A stretch of DNA of 64,000 nt from NCBI GenBank assembly GCA_023512835.1, contig CM042088.1, forward strand, positions 29,909,164 to 29,973,163, in the 5' to 3' direction. The stretch is from Taxillus chinensis (lineage: Eukaryota; Streptophyta; Magnoliopsida; Santalales; Loranthaceae). This document shows positions 11,565-24,547 of the stretch, piece after piece. The notes under the pieces were generated by a model. That model was not told the DNA's origin. It did not search any database and saw only the letters and a list, made by a program, of their open reading frames with translations. The position numbers were made by a program, and so were the translations under genes. Position 1 is the first letter of the stretch, and every line of letters begins with the position of its first letter.

Positions 11565-13148
11565 CCCCGAACAGCAAAATCGGCCACCCTTCATTGTTTC
11601 CTCCTCTCCTCTCTGGCTCGAAAAACCCAAAACACGCACACCAAGCCTAAATCCACTCCCTTCTCAGCTCTGGGAAAAAAAAACCTTTCATCCACTCCTC
11701 TAAAAAAAGACCCAGCATCTCTCCCTCTTTCTCGATTGAGCCCAGAGAACCCCACTCCCCTTGGCTAGAAATCGTTCCGCCAACCATTGTGGAGTATAGT
11801 CTTCTTTGTCCTGTTGCCAAACCCACGAAAACATACAACTTTTCATTTCTTTCTTTCATCTTCTTTTTCGGACGGAGATTGTCCCACTCAGGGAAGACAA
11901 AAGGAGGAGCCCAAATCAATTTGGGGCAATACAGTGGCCAACCATTGGTCCTGGAAAACAAGGGAGGAAGCCCAGCTCACTGTTTTAAAGGGGAGGGTCG
12001 TGATTTCGTTCTGGTGGGTCACTGGTTCTCCAAGCTTTGTTTGTTTTGTTCTCTATATTAATGTCTGCATTGTTTGATTGAGTTATATTGTGGATCCGGT
12101 CATTCGTTGTCTGTGTTTGGTCGTTTATTTGCTTTCTTTTCCATTTTTCTCATTCTCCAGTACTTGCTCACGCTTGTTTCTAGCCAGTTAATCACCCTAC
12201 TATTCCTTCTTGTTTTGATAGTTCCGTTTAGGTAAACTAGTAATGTTCATGTTAGAAACGATGCATGCACACATATTAAAAATGGTAGTTTGATTAATGT
12301 TGTCTCTACATATAGTTTTAGTCCTGCATTTGTCTTTTCTGGTGTCCTCATTTTGCTCACGCTCGTTTGCTTTGGATCATTAAATCCCGGATGATTATGT
12401 ATTGCTTGTTGTTCTTCTTGGTTCTTTATTTCATTCAGTCTTTTATTCTTAAAACAAGAAAAAGAAAAAAAAACGTTTCCAGTCCAAGTGGTTTCTGGTG
12501 CTGACATGACAAATTGATTGTTTTCATTAACACTTGCTTGACTTTTGCTTATCGGGTCCCTTGGTCCTGGTTTTACTCTACTTTTGTTTATTTTGTTTCT
12601 CCGGTTTGGCTTCCTCCCCTATTGCTTCGGCTATCATGTTTGGTGATCCGAGGGAACGTGGTGGTTTAAGCTGGCGATCTGACATGCTGATTCTTTTCCA
12701 ATCTATATTGGTCTATAGTTTCTTCCAGTTTTATTAAGTTGGGTGTTGTGGCTCTGTTATATTGTTGGTTGATACGTTATGCTGTGGTTTTGTTTTGTTT
12801 TCTTTATTTATTTATTTATTTATTTATTATTATTATTCTTTTTTTCTGCTTTAATTGGCCGTAGGGTAACTTGTTAGCTTTGGACCTGCGTATGTGAGGT
12901 TGTGTGACTTAATAGCATTGTAATATGTAAGTCATGCATAGTAAGAAAATTAAAAAAAAAAGAGGAAAAAAAGAGAGAGGAAAAAAAAAGAAAAAAAAGA
13001 GAACTTGTTTTTATTTTATGAATGACACTTTCACACACATCACATTTGTTTTAGTTTTAAAAAAACACAAAAAAGTCTTTCCAAAGAAAAAAACTTCTTT
13101 TAATTAAAAAATGTTTTCGAAAAAAAAAACCTTTTCTGAAAGAAAAAT

Positions 13149-13184
<36 letters not shown>

Positions 13185-13729
13185 AAACAAAACAAAAAAA
13201 GGCAAGAAGATTTTTCACACTTGGTTTCTTTAAAGACTAGGGCTTTTCAACTTGGGCTTCTCCTTTTACTTTTCTTTTATTTTACCATTTTTTTACCTCT
13301 AGCCATATTGTAAATATTTAGTTTAAACACTTAGAAATAAAATTATTCAACTTTTCATTTTTAAATAACTTAAACTTAATTTTAAATTTTAATAAAGATT
13401 TCAAAAAAAAAAAAAACAAGCTAAAACCAAAAGCAAAAATTAGGATCTCCCTTTAGAGACTTGGGATAAATTAGACTTCAACAGACAACTTAGGAAAATA
13501 AAAAGAATAGACCTTTAAGCCATAGGCAAATTCAGCATCACTTTACACTAGTCATTTAAACAAACAGTTAAAACAAATTAGAAACCTCCAAACTCCTAAG
13601 ATAGGTACCGAAAGGGCATTGCGGGGGTGTTAATCCTTCCCTGCACGTAACAAACTCCTGAACCCGACTTTGGCAACGTAGACCATTTTTAGGTGACTAA
13701 CTGCACCCCAAAACAGTTGGTGGTGACTC
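11565..13729 (+). other. Probable body of a Tat-like LTR (no gene seen)
   Basis: C/T-rich leader-like start (about 11565-11720), then AT-rich sequence with poly-A and poly-T tracts (12950-13200, 13400). The last 150 bases, containing GATAGGTACCGAAAGGGCAT and GTGTTAATCCTTCCCTGCAC, are typical of the 3' part of Tat/Ogre-type LTRs and reappear inverted near 26640-26720. Short open frames at 11787-12077 and 12534-12737 lack recognisable domains. The LTR's outer end is not identified; if the inversion described in the findings is real, it would continue into the complement of 51541-51275. Confidence 0.45.
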
Positions 13730-14533
13730 TGTTTCTTTTTCATCACTATTCGGGTGAAAGGCGGAAGAATCGCATCCCCAAAAGCGGGTTTCCCTGCCGG
13801 ACAAAATTCGGTGATGACAACTAGCGACTCTGTTAGGGAATTGTTAGAGAGTTAGGCCTAGGATTAGGATTAGGAGGTTTACACTTTGTTTTTATTCTTT
13901 TATTCTTTATTTTTTATTTAATTAATTTATTTATTGCGTTTAATCATCGTCGCATGATAGTTTTGATTTACACGCTTTAATACCATGATTGCCGTGTTTT
14001 ATTGCTTTCCCTAATTGTTGCATTCATGTATAAACCTTATACCCGGGTTTTTATCATAGTTTAGGTTAGCGAGGTTTATTAGGGTACCCTGCGTGTTAAT
14101 CATTATCCGCAAAGGGACCCCAGACTCTTCATGTTTCTTTTTCATCACCATTCGGGTGAATGGCGGGAGAATCGCATCCCCAAAAGCGGATTTCCCTCCC
14201 GGACGAAATTTGGTGATGACAGCTAGCGACTCTATTAGGGAATTGTTAGAGAGTTAGGCCTAGGATTAGGATTAGGAGGTTTACACTTTGTTTTTATTAT
14301 TTTATTCTTTATTCTTTATTTAATCAATTTATTTATTGCGCTTAATCGTCGTTGCATGATAGTTTTGATTTACACGCTTTAATGCTATGATTGTCGTGTT
14401 TTATTGCTTTCCCTAATTGTTACATTCATGTATAAACCCTATACCCGGGTTTTTATCACAGTTTAGGTTAGCGAGGTTTATTAGGGTACCTTGCGCGTTG
14501 ATCATTATCCGCAAAGGGACCCCAGACTCCTCA
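13730..14533 (+). repeat. 402-bp tandem duplication of Tat-like LTR tail, primer site and leader
   Basis: Units 13730-14131 and 14132-14533 are near-identical. Each starts TGTTTCTTTTTCATCAC, passes GGTGATGACA (LTR end at 13819 and 14221) and TAGCGACTCTRTTAGGG (primer sites, about 13822-13838 and 14224-14240), and ends ATCCGCAAAGGGACCCCAGA. The primer sites look like C>T-decayed TGGCGACTCTGCTGGGG, the usual Tat/Ogre-type site. The first unit is preceded by GTGACTC and the second by AGACTCTTCA, so a short GACTC match may mark the duplication joint. Confidence 0.88.
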
Positions 14534-15277
14534 CTCAAGCTTGAGATCCTTTTAAGGCTCGTCCTTTTAAGGCCCCCCTCCGGTAAATCTCATGGCGTAC
14601 GGAGCCCTCTATAGAGGAAGTTTAAGGACCAACGAGTAAGATAGGTTCAGCAATAAAAGTTCATTAGGGACATGAACCCACATTTTGTTTGCTCATTTTA
14701 GCCTTCCCTTTGAAGGATAGGTGCATTCATATTAGACTATACTGTTTTATTACTGCTATCATGTTATATATTGTCCTGTAAATATTTTTGTTACTAACCT
14801 TGTTGTGATTTGTATTGTTATTGTTTTTTATCTTAATGTATATTGTTATTAACCTTGTCCCTGTTTAAGCATTTGTTCATTATTGTTTTTATTTTACTAA
14901 CCGTATATTAATGTATATTATCATTCTTTTTACTGACTTGGCTTTCATTCATTCAACTGTTCATATAGTCTTAAGACATAAGTGTACATAAAGCATTTAT
15001 TACTAAATTTAGAGATAAGTAAAACTGGTTTTCATTAATTCATGTGTACTCACTCATGCAAACATTTATGACTCATCACATACATTAATGTATCACCTTA
15101 AAAAAACACGTCTTTAAATCCCTCATGCACATCCTTGCATGCATGCCTTCAGTATAAAAGAAAATGAAAAAATAAAAAATAAAAATAAAAGGGAGCTTAC
15201 TGCATTTCACTTTTTTAGAAGTCAACATTGCGCACCAATACAACTTAAGATCCCGACATCAACAACCAATCACCTCA
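14534..15277 (+). other. Tat-like 5' leader
   Basis: AT-rich untranslated stretch between the duplicated primer-site region and gag. The first 40 bases (CTCAAGCTTGAG, AAGGCTCGTCCTTTTAAGG) recur inverted at 26106-26150. No coding frame. Confidence 0.6.
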
Positions 15278-15854
15278 ATGACAGAACAAACTGAAAATAG
15301 ATTTGCTAGTTTAGAGCAAGGCCAACAAGAACTTCAAAATCAAATGAAGACCATGATGGAAATGTTGAGTAAGATGGCGACCGAAAAAGATAGGGGTTCT
15401 ACTGAGGCAACTACTAACCAGTCTCCAAGGCAAGCACAAGAAGCATCACTGCATCCTAATTTCATACTAGTACCCCCACAAGGGGTTCAGTCCAGCCAAC
15501 ATGAATCCTAGACCTTCTAATCAAGCCCAATTTACTTCACCTACTCCAGTAAATATGGTTGAAGCAATGGAGCCTCCTATATCTCAAGAGGAGGATCAGG
15601 CGTTGTCAATGAAGAAACTGGAAGAAAGATTAAAGGCAGTAGAAGGAACAGAAGTTTATGGATTGATCAGTCCTCAAGATTTGTGCTTGGTTCCTGGAAT
15701 TGTTCTGCCACCAAAATCCAAGGTACCTGACTTTGAAAAGTTTAATGGATCCCAATGCCCCAAAACACACATCACCATGTACTATAGGAAGATGGCTGCC
15801 CATGCCAATGATGATAAACTCTTAATCCACTGTTTCCAAGAAAGTCTGATTGGG
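15278..15854 (+). pseudogene. Tat/Ogre-like gag, N-terminal part, truncated
   Basis: Structural protein of a Ty3 Tat-lineage element. It starts MTEQTENRFASLEQGQQ with a coiled-coil-like N-terminus. After a frameshift near 15500 it continues through MKKLEERLKAVEG, LCLVPGIVLPPKSKVPDF, EKFNGSQCPKTHITMYYRKM and LIHCFQESLIG, a Tat-type gag signature. The frame is cut at 15854 by the Athila LTR, and the rest of gag and pol is not found downstream in this orientation. Confidence 0.85.
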
Positions 15855-17084
15855 TGAAAAGGGCGTTTATCGCATACGCACTTCAAATAAAATTTAAACT
15901 AAGTATAGCTAGTGGCTTAACCTAGATCATTCTCTACCGGAGGACTTATAAAATTCAATTCAATCTATTTAATTACCTGTTTAATAAAAACTAATTAAAA
16001 AGAATAAATATCAAATTGGGGGGATTTTTGATTGAATGAAAACTAATGAAAACTAATTAAAGCAAAGAATTTTAACTAAGAAAATCAATTAATCAAAGAT
16101 GTAACCGGTTTAACTTCACACTTGAATGCTATTTATCACTATCCCAAAAGATTAATTAGATAAATTATGACCCATAATTCAAATGCATCAAGACACCATG
16201 AATACAATCAAATTATGAATTTATTCTAACCAGAATAATTACGAATTAATTCTCAAAAGTCTGCTCATTCCCTACGGAACAAATCTTTCCACTCAATTAA
16301 AATATTAACGCACAATGAATTGCTAAATCAATACTCAACCAAGATATTAAATTAACAAATCAATGAGTTCGAGAATTAATTCATAGCACATAAAATACCA
16401 AATTAAATATTAAAACATGAATTCAAAACAAGCATCCAAAGTGTTGCGCTAAACCGATTACAAAATACTTACCCCTCCATGGGTTGAAAAATCACAAATC
16501 TGTTTGGAAAAATTAACACAACAGAATTAAAACAGAATTAAGAAAAATAGGCTGCAAACAATTAAATACTCGATCTTAAACTCGATTTGAATCTTCAATG
16601 CCTGCTGCGCTGTCTATCTTCAATTTCTGCTATTATTGTTCGGACAAACTGCTGCATGAAGGCCGGGCACAGATGGTATTGCTGCTGGGTGAGCGGCGCT
16701 GCCTGGGCGTTGACGCGTGAAGAGGAGTTGGGTTTGCGTGAGGTGGGACGTGCACTGGAGATCGAGAGAGATGGCTGCGATGGATGTGCTGGCATGGGTC
16801 TCTTCCAAATATATATATATATATATATATCAATGTTGGAAACTAATAACCGGAAACCATGCCGTCATTGTCAAACCCCACATGAATTAAGAAATCAATA
16901 TAGCCTTCCACGCCTAAGTCTCCAATCAAAGGTCTGCATTGCTTCCTCCTTCTTCTTTTTTCACGCTGGCCCCATGTACAAGTAATGTTGTTTCTTCAAT
17001 TTTTGACTTCTTCATGGGCCCACACATGCTTTCCAATTAATCCCAAAGACTCCTACGTAACATGCAAGAAATAAAATCATTATC

Positions 17085-17121
<37 letters not shown>

Positions 17122-17443
17122 AACACAAAAACTATTAAAAAAACGTTAAAATAAAATAAAATAAAATAATAAATAATTTAATTAACCCAAATATATAGAG
17201 AGAAAAATTCTACTAAAATTAAACTTAAAATAATTAATTAAGCCCAGAGAATTAATATTAAAATTGGAATAATCAATTAAACATTAAAAACCACCAAAAT
17301 TAATATTAAATCTATAAAAATGAATAAAACAGTAAATAATTGAAATTGGGGAAAAATATTATAAAAATGCATTAATTCAACAAAATATTAAATCAAAGCC
17401 TATAAATTAAATGCAAATTTAATGACAAATTACGCAGTTATCA
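15855..17443 (-). repeat. 3' LTR of the Athila element
   Basis: About 1.59 kb. Plus-strand ends TGAAAAGGGCG and CGCAGTTATCA. It contains an AT dinucleotide run (about 16809-16830) and an ATA/AAT run (about 17083-17119). It carries a small duplication of GAAAACTAAT (about 16038-16058) absent from the other LTR. It inserts directly after TTGGG in the Tat gag. Confidence 0.92.
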
Positions 17444-18879
17444 AATTCCCCCACACTTGAACTTTGGTCGTCCTCAAACAAATACTTAAATTAAGCACCA
17501 AACAAAGATTATCCAATCATGCAAATTCAAATATACAAAGAGAACAACTTGAATATCACGAATTAAGTTCTAGTATAGACGTGAGTGTGTGAGCTCGAAA
17601 TTCATCAACTTCTTTATTCTTTCAACTCATCTCTCATTCATGACACTCAATCAAGTCACACAAATATGCAATTATCAATCAGTTGGCTAATATTAAGCAT
17701 ACCCAAAAATTAACCATAGTTATTCCATACTCCAAATATCATGCCATCATTCATACACATACTTGAGTGAAACAAATGGGTGAAGATTACTGGAGCTAAA
17801 CAAGATATATGCAATGGATTGGCCAATCACTTTTTTAATTTTTTTTTCTTTCACTTTTTTTTTAAAATAGGCAGCCAAACTTACTTAACAATAACCATCT
17901 ATACCACCCATGTAACGGAACCATCCGGCAGCTCCTAGATTATGGCGAATCTTAGGGTACCAGGTTTAAAAGCCCTTCAGGATAAGTTCCAAGTGATATA
18001 GCATACTTCGCAAGTCAGCTAACCTTTTTCAATAACGCTCTTTTTTTTAATTAATAACCTTACAAGGTTGCATTTTATACTCTCCCTTGATGGATTATTC
18101 ACTCTTTTTTTTATATCTCACTTTTACATCCACAAGCTTAGCTCATAGAAAACCCAAATGCAAGAAAACTCAAGTATTGGCATGAATAAAATGTAATGAT
18201 ATAAACAGTATTTCACAACTCATTGAATTAAAGTCCAAGCATAACTCAAAAATAGCTAGAATCATGATTCTCACATGTTTGCACTTCCCAATTAAGGCAT
18301 AAAAGTCAAGATGAATTAATCAAATATTAAAGCATCAAAATTTAGTTGTGCAAGATATGTATCCATACTAGACAACTTAACTCTAACTATTCAAGATTCT
18401 CAATCATTATTCAAATATTGCACAATCAAATAAACTCGAATGGAATTAATCATAGTGCTCAAAGATTCACAAGAAATTCAATTGTCAATCAAGTTCAAGA
18501 CTAAAAACATGCAGCCTATAAAGAAAAAAAACAAAAACAAATAAATAAATAAATAAAGCACACAAAAAATGAAAGAACATCTTTTTGGTTTTTTTTGTTG
18601 AATTTAAAAATAAATAAACAAATAAGCTAAGGAAAACACAATAATAATAAAATAAATGAATAAAAAAAACTAAGGAAAAACATACCAAAAAAAAAATAAA
18701 AAAATGTTAAACTAAACTATGTGTGTTTCCTCCCTCACACTTAAATGTTGCATTGTCCTCTATGTAACTCAAAAATAGAAGCTATGAACACGAAATGCAA
18801 GTCTAAAAATGAACAATGAACAATAAATGAGAAGGAAAGAAATAACCTGATGGGCTCAAAGAATGACAGGGTCGTACAG
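17444..18879 (-). other. Athila 3' untranslated region without an envelope gene
   Basis: Starts (minus-strand end) with the polypurine tract AAGTGTGGGGGAATT at 17444-17458. The rest is low-complexity AT-rich DNA. Short minus-strand frames at 18485-18688 and 18741-19019 translate to biased Phe/Leu/Tyr sequence with no domain. Many Athila elements carry an env-like frame here; none is visible. Confidence 0.7.
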
Positions 18880-20219
18880 TTGAACAATAAATGAGAAGGA
18901 AAGAAACAACGCAGGTAGAGGATAACCCCCATAGAAGTGCTTGAGCCGATGTCCGTTGACCGTGAAGTTATGTCCTGATTCTTCCTGAATGATCTCCACT
19001 GCACCATATGAAAAGACACGAACTACAGTATAGGGGCCAGTCCATCTCGTCCTCAGCTTACCAGGCATAAGCTTCAATCTCGGAGTATAAAGGAGAACAC
19101 GTTCGCCTTCTTCGAACTCTCTCTTGTGAATTATCTTGTCATGGGCAACTTTGGACTTTTCCTTGTAGAGAGAGCCTTGTATTATCATAAGAATCCAAAC
19201 GAAGCTCCTCAAGCTCCTGAAGTTGAAGTTTCCTTTGCTCCCCTACTTGGGCCAGGTTCAGGTTGCAAGCTTTGACCGCCCAATATGCTCTATGCTCCAC
19301 CTCCACGGGAAGATGACAAGACTTCCCATAAACTAATCGAAATGGGGACATGCCAATCGGAGTCTTGTATGCTGTTCGATAAGCCCAAAGTGCATCATCA
19401 AGGCGCTGGCTCCAATCCTTCCTATTAGGCTGAACAGTCTTCTCCAAGATTTGCTTCAACTCTCGATTGGACACCTCTGCTTGGCCATTGGTTTGGGGAT
19501 GATATGGAGTCGATGTCTTGTGTGTCACCCCATACTTCTGAAGTAGTGCTCGAAAGTGCCTGTTGGAAAAGTGAGTCCCTTGATCGCTAATGATCGCTTT
19601 AGGAATGCCAAACCTACAAAAGATGTTAGTTTTCACAAAATCCACAACAACTTTTGAATCGTCAGTTCTCGTGGCTTTCGCCTCCACCCACTTACTCACA
19701 TAATTCACAGCAACCAAAATATACAAATAACCAAAAAAACTAGGAAAAGGACCCATGAAATCAATACCCCAAACATCAAAAAGTTCACAAAATATCATAG
19801 GCTATTGAGGCATCTCATGTTTCTTAGATATATTACTAGTATGTTGGCAATGATCACATGCTTTATAAAACTCATAAGCATCGTGAAACAAAGTGGGCTA
19901 ATACATACCAGAGTCCAATACCTTCCTAGCTGTGCGCTGTGAACCAAAGTGTCCTCCACAAGCAAGTATGTGGCCGAATTTCAAAATGGATGGGATCTCA
20001 TGGCTGGGGACACATCGTCGAATAATCTGATCACTGCCAATCCGCCAAAGATAGGGATCGTCCCAAAAATAGTGCCTCGCTTCACTCTTCAACTTTACTA
20101 CTTGGTGCTTCCTATAATGATCAAGAATTTTAGAAGCCACCAAGTAGTTCACCAAATCAGCATACCATGGGAGGGTAAAAGAGACTGCATATAAGTGCTC
20201 ATCTAGAAAGGTGTCTCAC
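18880..20219 (-). pseudogene. Athila integrase
   Basis: Catalyses cDNA insertion. The N-terminal zinc region includes GGHFGSQRTARKVLDSGMY and CDHCQHTSNISKKHEMP (about 19800-19970). The core has [11 protein letters not shown] (Asp), [15 protein letters not shown] (Asp) and [17 protein letters not shown] (Glu) between about 19760 and 19430, so all three catalytic residues remain. The C-terminal part has LLYTPRLKLMPGKLRTRWTG (about 19020-19090). It is broken by a TAG after GMY, a TAG after HEMPQ and a frameshift near 19170. Confidence 0.9.
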
Positions 20220-22974
20220 AACCCCAAGGAAGTGATGTCCTCTGATAGGTGGGGAAGTCGGCTCATGTGATCGGCAACTACATTTTCAGACCCCTTCTTA
20301 TCTCTGATCTCTATGTTGAACTCTTGAAGAAGCAACATCCATCGAATAAGTCATGGTTTGGCATCTGGCTTCTTCAATAGGTACCTCAGGGCTGCATGAT
20401 CAGAAAAGACAACAACTTTCGATCCTAAGAGATAGGAACGAAATTTGTCTAAAGCAAAGATGACTGCAAGGAACTCCTTCTCGGTAGTGGTGTAGTGGCA
20501 CTGAGCTGCATCTAGGGTCCTCGAGGCATAGGTAATGACATGTGGAACTCCATCCACTCTTTGTGAAAGAACAGCTCCCACAGCAAAATTGGAAGCATCA
20601 CACATAAGCTCAAATGGATGGTCCCACTTTGGTGGTTGAATGATCGGCGGGGTGGTCAGCTGCTTCTTCAACTCATCAAAAGCTAACCTGTAAGAATCAT
20701 CAAAAACAAAAGATTTCTCTTTCTGCAACAATTGCGACAATGGGTGTGCAATCTTGATGAAGTCCTTGATGAAGCGCCTGTAAAAACCTGCATGTCCTAG
20801 GAAAGAACGGACATCTCGAATACAATTAGGATAGGGTAAAGATGTAATAAGATCAATTTTAGATTTATCTACCTCTATACCATGCTTGGAAATTACATGT
20901 CCTAGAACTATGCCTTTTTCAACCATGAAATGACATTTTTCAAAATTAAGCACAAGGTTTTTATCAATGTAACGACGCAAAACATTACCTAGGCTAGAGA
21001 GACATTCATCAAATGAGGAGCCATAAACAGTAAAATCATCCATAAATACTTCCATGCAATTCTCAAGAAAATCAGAAAATATACTCATCATGCATCTTTG
21101 GAAAGTACCAGGAGCATTACAAAGACCGAATGGCATCCTTCTATATGCAAAAGTACCAAATGGGCAAGTGAATGTAGTCTTCTCTTGGTCCTCTGGAGCA
21201 ATGGGAACCTGAAAATACCGGAAAAACCATCCAAGAAGCAATAATGTGTCCTACCTGCCAGTCTCTCTAACATTTGGTCAATGAAGGGGAGTGGGAAGTG
21301 GTCTTTGCGAGTGACACCATTAAGTCTCCTATAATCAATGCATACTCGCCAACTATTCTGGACTCGCATAGGAACCAATTCCTCCCTCTCATTTTTCACC
21401 ACAGTGAACCCAGTCTTTTTGGGTACTACTTGGACAGGACTAACCCACTGAGAATCAGAGATAGGATAAATAATGCCAGCTGCAAATAATTTTTCTACTT
21501 CTTTCTTAACAACTTCTAGCAAAGTGGGGTTTAGCCTCCTTTGGGGCTGCCTCACTAGTTTAGCACCATCTTCTAAGAAAATCCTATGCATGCAAGTGGA
21601 TGGGCTAAGTCCAGGAATATCAGCTAATGTCCAGCCTATTGCCTTAATATTGTCCCTCAAGAGATCCAGCAGTTTGGTCTCTTGGTCTAGTAGGAGATTA
21701 CTAGCAATGATAACAGGCAATCTTTCTTCATTCATCAAATATGCATATTTTAAATTATTAGGCAAAGGTTTCAACTCAAGTGTAGGTGGGTGTTGTATGG
21801 AAGGAAGCATGCTAGGTGTAGACATTTGTGTACAAGAAGAAATAGAGTGAACATGTGCAACATCATCAGAAAACAAAGCATTCAATCCATTAACATTATC
21901 CACCTCATCATTAAAATCATTCACATCACTGAAATCAAGGTCAGAATCAATCTCATATGGTGGTTCAGTGTGTGAGAGGAATAAGACACTATGCTCAGAG
22001 GGATGCTTCATGGAGTCTAAAATATTAAATTTAATAATTTCATCACCAAACTCCATAGAAAGCGTACCTTGGTAAACATCAATGATGGTCTTGGCAGTTT
22101 TGAGGAATGGCCTGCCAAGAATGATAGGGACATGTGAGTTCGCCAAGTCCTCCTCCATGTTGAGGACATAGAAATCAGCGGGAAAGATGGCATCTCTCAC
22201 TCTAACAAGAACATCCTCAAGAACGCCTACTGGTCCAACTGTGGATCTATTAGCCAATTGGACTACCACCTGTGTTGGCTTAAGCTCCCCAATGTGAAGA
22301 GAGGAGTAGACAGAATATGGCATGACATTGATAGAGGCACCTAAGTCACACAAAGCATCATAAAAGTGAAGTGTCCCAATGGTACATGGAATAGTGAAGG
22401 TGCCAGGGTCTTCACACTTCGGAGGCATGGGAGGAGAATATGTGATGAGTGCTGAGACTATTCTCCCAAGGTTGACCCTTTCAACTCCCTTTAGGCTTCT
22501 TCTTCTGTTGATACATAGTTCCTTCAAGAATTTAGCAAATCGAGGAATTTGATTGATAGCCTCCAAGAGTGGAATGTTAATCTCCACCCTTTTAAATATA
22601 TCCAGAACCTCCTGTTGAATTGCCTCATCTGTCATCTTCTTGTTTTGAATAACCTTATATGGGAATGGAAGAGGTTTAGAGGTGGTCTCCTTCTCCTTCT
22701 TCAGCTCTTTTTCCTTGATCTCTGGTTCCTCAGTGGTTGAGGTAGGGGGTGGCCCCTTGGCTAGTGGTGCAAATCCTGGTGGAGTAGATGGAACCTGTGG
22801 ATCTCCAGTTTGCTTGCCACTCCTCAAAGTGATAGAACTGACATTCCCCTTAGGATTGGGAGTAGTTTGAGAGGGAAGTGTGTTCTGCTGATGACTAGTG
22901 ATCTCATGCACAGCGGTGGCCATCTGACTTATTTGCATCTTGAGTTCCTTCAACTCATTCTGTTGGTTGAGCAT
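20220..22974 (-). pseudogene. Athila protease, reverse transcriptase and RNase H
   Basis: Starts in the gag-pro linker (ITLRSGKQTG, about 22810). The protease has LCDLGASINVMPYSVYSSL (about 22320-22380) and IILGRPFL (about 22100-22125), the Athila version with DLGA in place of DTGA. RT begins at LDGAKLV-like sequence and shows WRVCIDYRRLNGVTRKDHFP, then MDDFTVYGSSFDE (about 20990-21030). RNase H contains LMCDASNFAVGAVLSQ and VFSDHAALRYLLKKPDAKP (about 20350-20620). One frameshift near 21240 divides an otherwise long frame; a stop follows PDAKP. Confidence 0.92.
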
Positions 22975-24204
22975 AATCTGCTGAAGGAGATTAAAGTTAT
23001 CTAGTTCTGCCTTTTGTTGAGGATGAGCTTGCTGTTGACCATTCGATGTTGGCCCCTCAAGCCTCTTCTGAAAATTCTAAGGATATGGAGGTCTCTGAGG
23101 TTGCCCTGTCCCATAGCGAAGATTGGGATGATCTCTCCACCCTGGATTATATGTCTGTGAGAATGGATCATATTTCTGCTGAGGGGGACGTTGCTGCTGC
23201 TGCTCATATGGGCGACCTGGAAAGATGCCATTGCACTCTTCTGTCTCCTGGAGTTGTGGACATGCATCAGTAGGGTGATCAATGGCGGTGCAAATTCCAC
23301 AAACTTTCGCAGGACTAGCGAGGGCTGGTAAGGCTAAGGCCATCTGCCTTATCATAGTAGAGATCTCATCAAGCTTGTGCGCCTCAAGGCTAGGTTGTGT
23401 GCTAGGGCTCACATTGTGGACTCCTCGCTGTGTAGGCAATGCTCGATCTCCAAATTGCTGCGTATTCTGTGCCATTTTGTCAATGAGAGCTCTTGCATCC
23501 ACTGGTGTTTTATCAACTAGGGCTCCTCCTGCAGGTACATCCACCATGCTCCTCTCCATAGATGTAAGACCCTCGTAGAAGTATTGGATGAGGAGTTGGT
23601 CGCTAATTTGGTGATGTGGACAACTAGCAACCAATTTCTTGAAGCGCTCCCAATACTCATACATTGTCTCATTATGTCCCTGTTTGATGCCTGAGATCTT
23701 CTTCCGGATTGTTGTGGTCCTCGATGCTGGGAAGAATCGATTCAAGAACAATTTCTTCAACTCGTTCCAACATATGACATCTTTTGGTTGCAAGTAATAC
23801 AACCAATTTTTTGCAGCTCCATCAAGTGAGAATGGGAAAGCTCTCAACTTGATCTGATCTTCTGGGACATTGCGGGGCTTCATGGTTGAGCAGACCACAT
23901 TGAACTCTTTAAGATGCTTGTGTGGGTCTTATCCAGATAGCCCATGAAACTTGGGAAGAAGATGTATAAGACCAGATCTGAGCTCGAAGTCAGTCTCCAA
24001 AGCTGGGTAGGCAATACACGTCGGTTAATAGTTGATGTCTGGTGCTGCCAACTCTCGGATGGTGCGATTGTACTCTCCGTTTGGCCCTGCCATTGTTGGT
24101 GAGGGGCTTTCTTCCTTTACTTGAGTGTGTCGGAGACGAGTCCTCAAGTTTCGCTCAACCTCTGGATCCAAATCTAGTAGTTCCCCTGAAGTGGATCATG
24201 TCAT
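22975..24204 (-). pseudogene. Athila gag
   Basis: Capsid/nucleocapsid protein. The likely start is at 24202-24204, followed almost at once by a TGA, then SGELLDLDPEVERNLRTRLR, IRELAAPDINY, LKEFNVVCSTMKP, LRAFPFSLDGAAKNWLYYL and FFPASRTTTIRKKISGIKQ. A knuckle-like CGICTAIDHPTDACP lies at about 23245-23290 and YDPFSQTYNPGWRDHPNL at about 23115-23175. Stops interrupt it after DINY, after LSG (about 23928) and at about 23077. Each can be a single transition or a single base change from the expected codon. Confidence 0.88.
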
Positions 24205-24526
24205 AAAACTGCAAAAAAAAAACTAAAATTAAGAGGCAGAGAAGAGAAAATAAAATAAAAGAAAAAGAAAAACCTGCATAAAAAAAAAACAAAACTATGA
24301 GAAAAAAGGAAATAAAACAAAACAGGAAACTTGTTAGAAAAGAAATCCTGCAAAAAAGGAAACTTTTTTTTTTTAATAAAATAAATAAATAAAATAAAAT
24401 AAAAAGGAAACCTACAAAAACAAAGACAAGAAACTACCGGGTGAGTCAAAACAAAATAATAAATAAATTAAAATAAAAACAAATAATAAAACAAGCAAGA
24501 AAATAAATTGAATCAAATTTAATGCC

Positions 24527-24545
24527 TCCCCGGCAACGACGCTAA
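24527..24545 (-). promoter_or_regulatory. Athila primer binding site
   Basis: Minus-strand TTAGCGTCGTTGCCGGGGA, two bases after the LTR end TTTTCA. It reads as the common plant TTGGCGCCGTTGCCGGGGA with two C>T/G>A changes. The unmodified type is present at 29357-29375. Confidence 0.85.
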
Positions 24546-24547
24546 TT

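Noticed and set aside
11787..12077. Possible short plant gene downstream of the C/T-rich leader
   Set aside because: Three overlapping frames of similar length, no domain, AT-rich flanks; more likely LTR sequence.
17444..18879. Possible envelope-like gene of the Athila element
   Set aside because: Only short, low-complexity frames rich in Phe/Leu/Tyr; no signal peptide plus extended coding frame.
24201..24449. Minus-strand frame with many Phe codons
   Set aside because: Translation of AAAATAAAATAAA-type tracts in the Athila leader.
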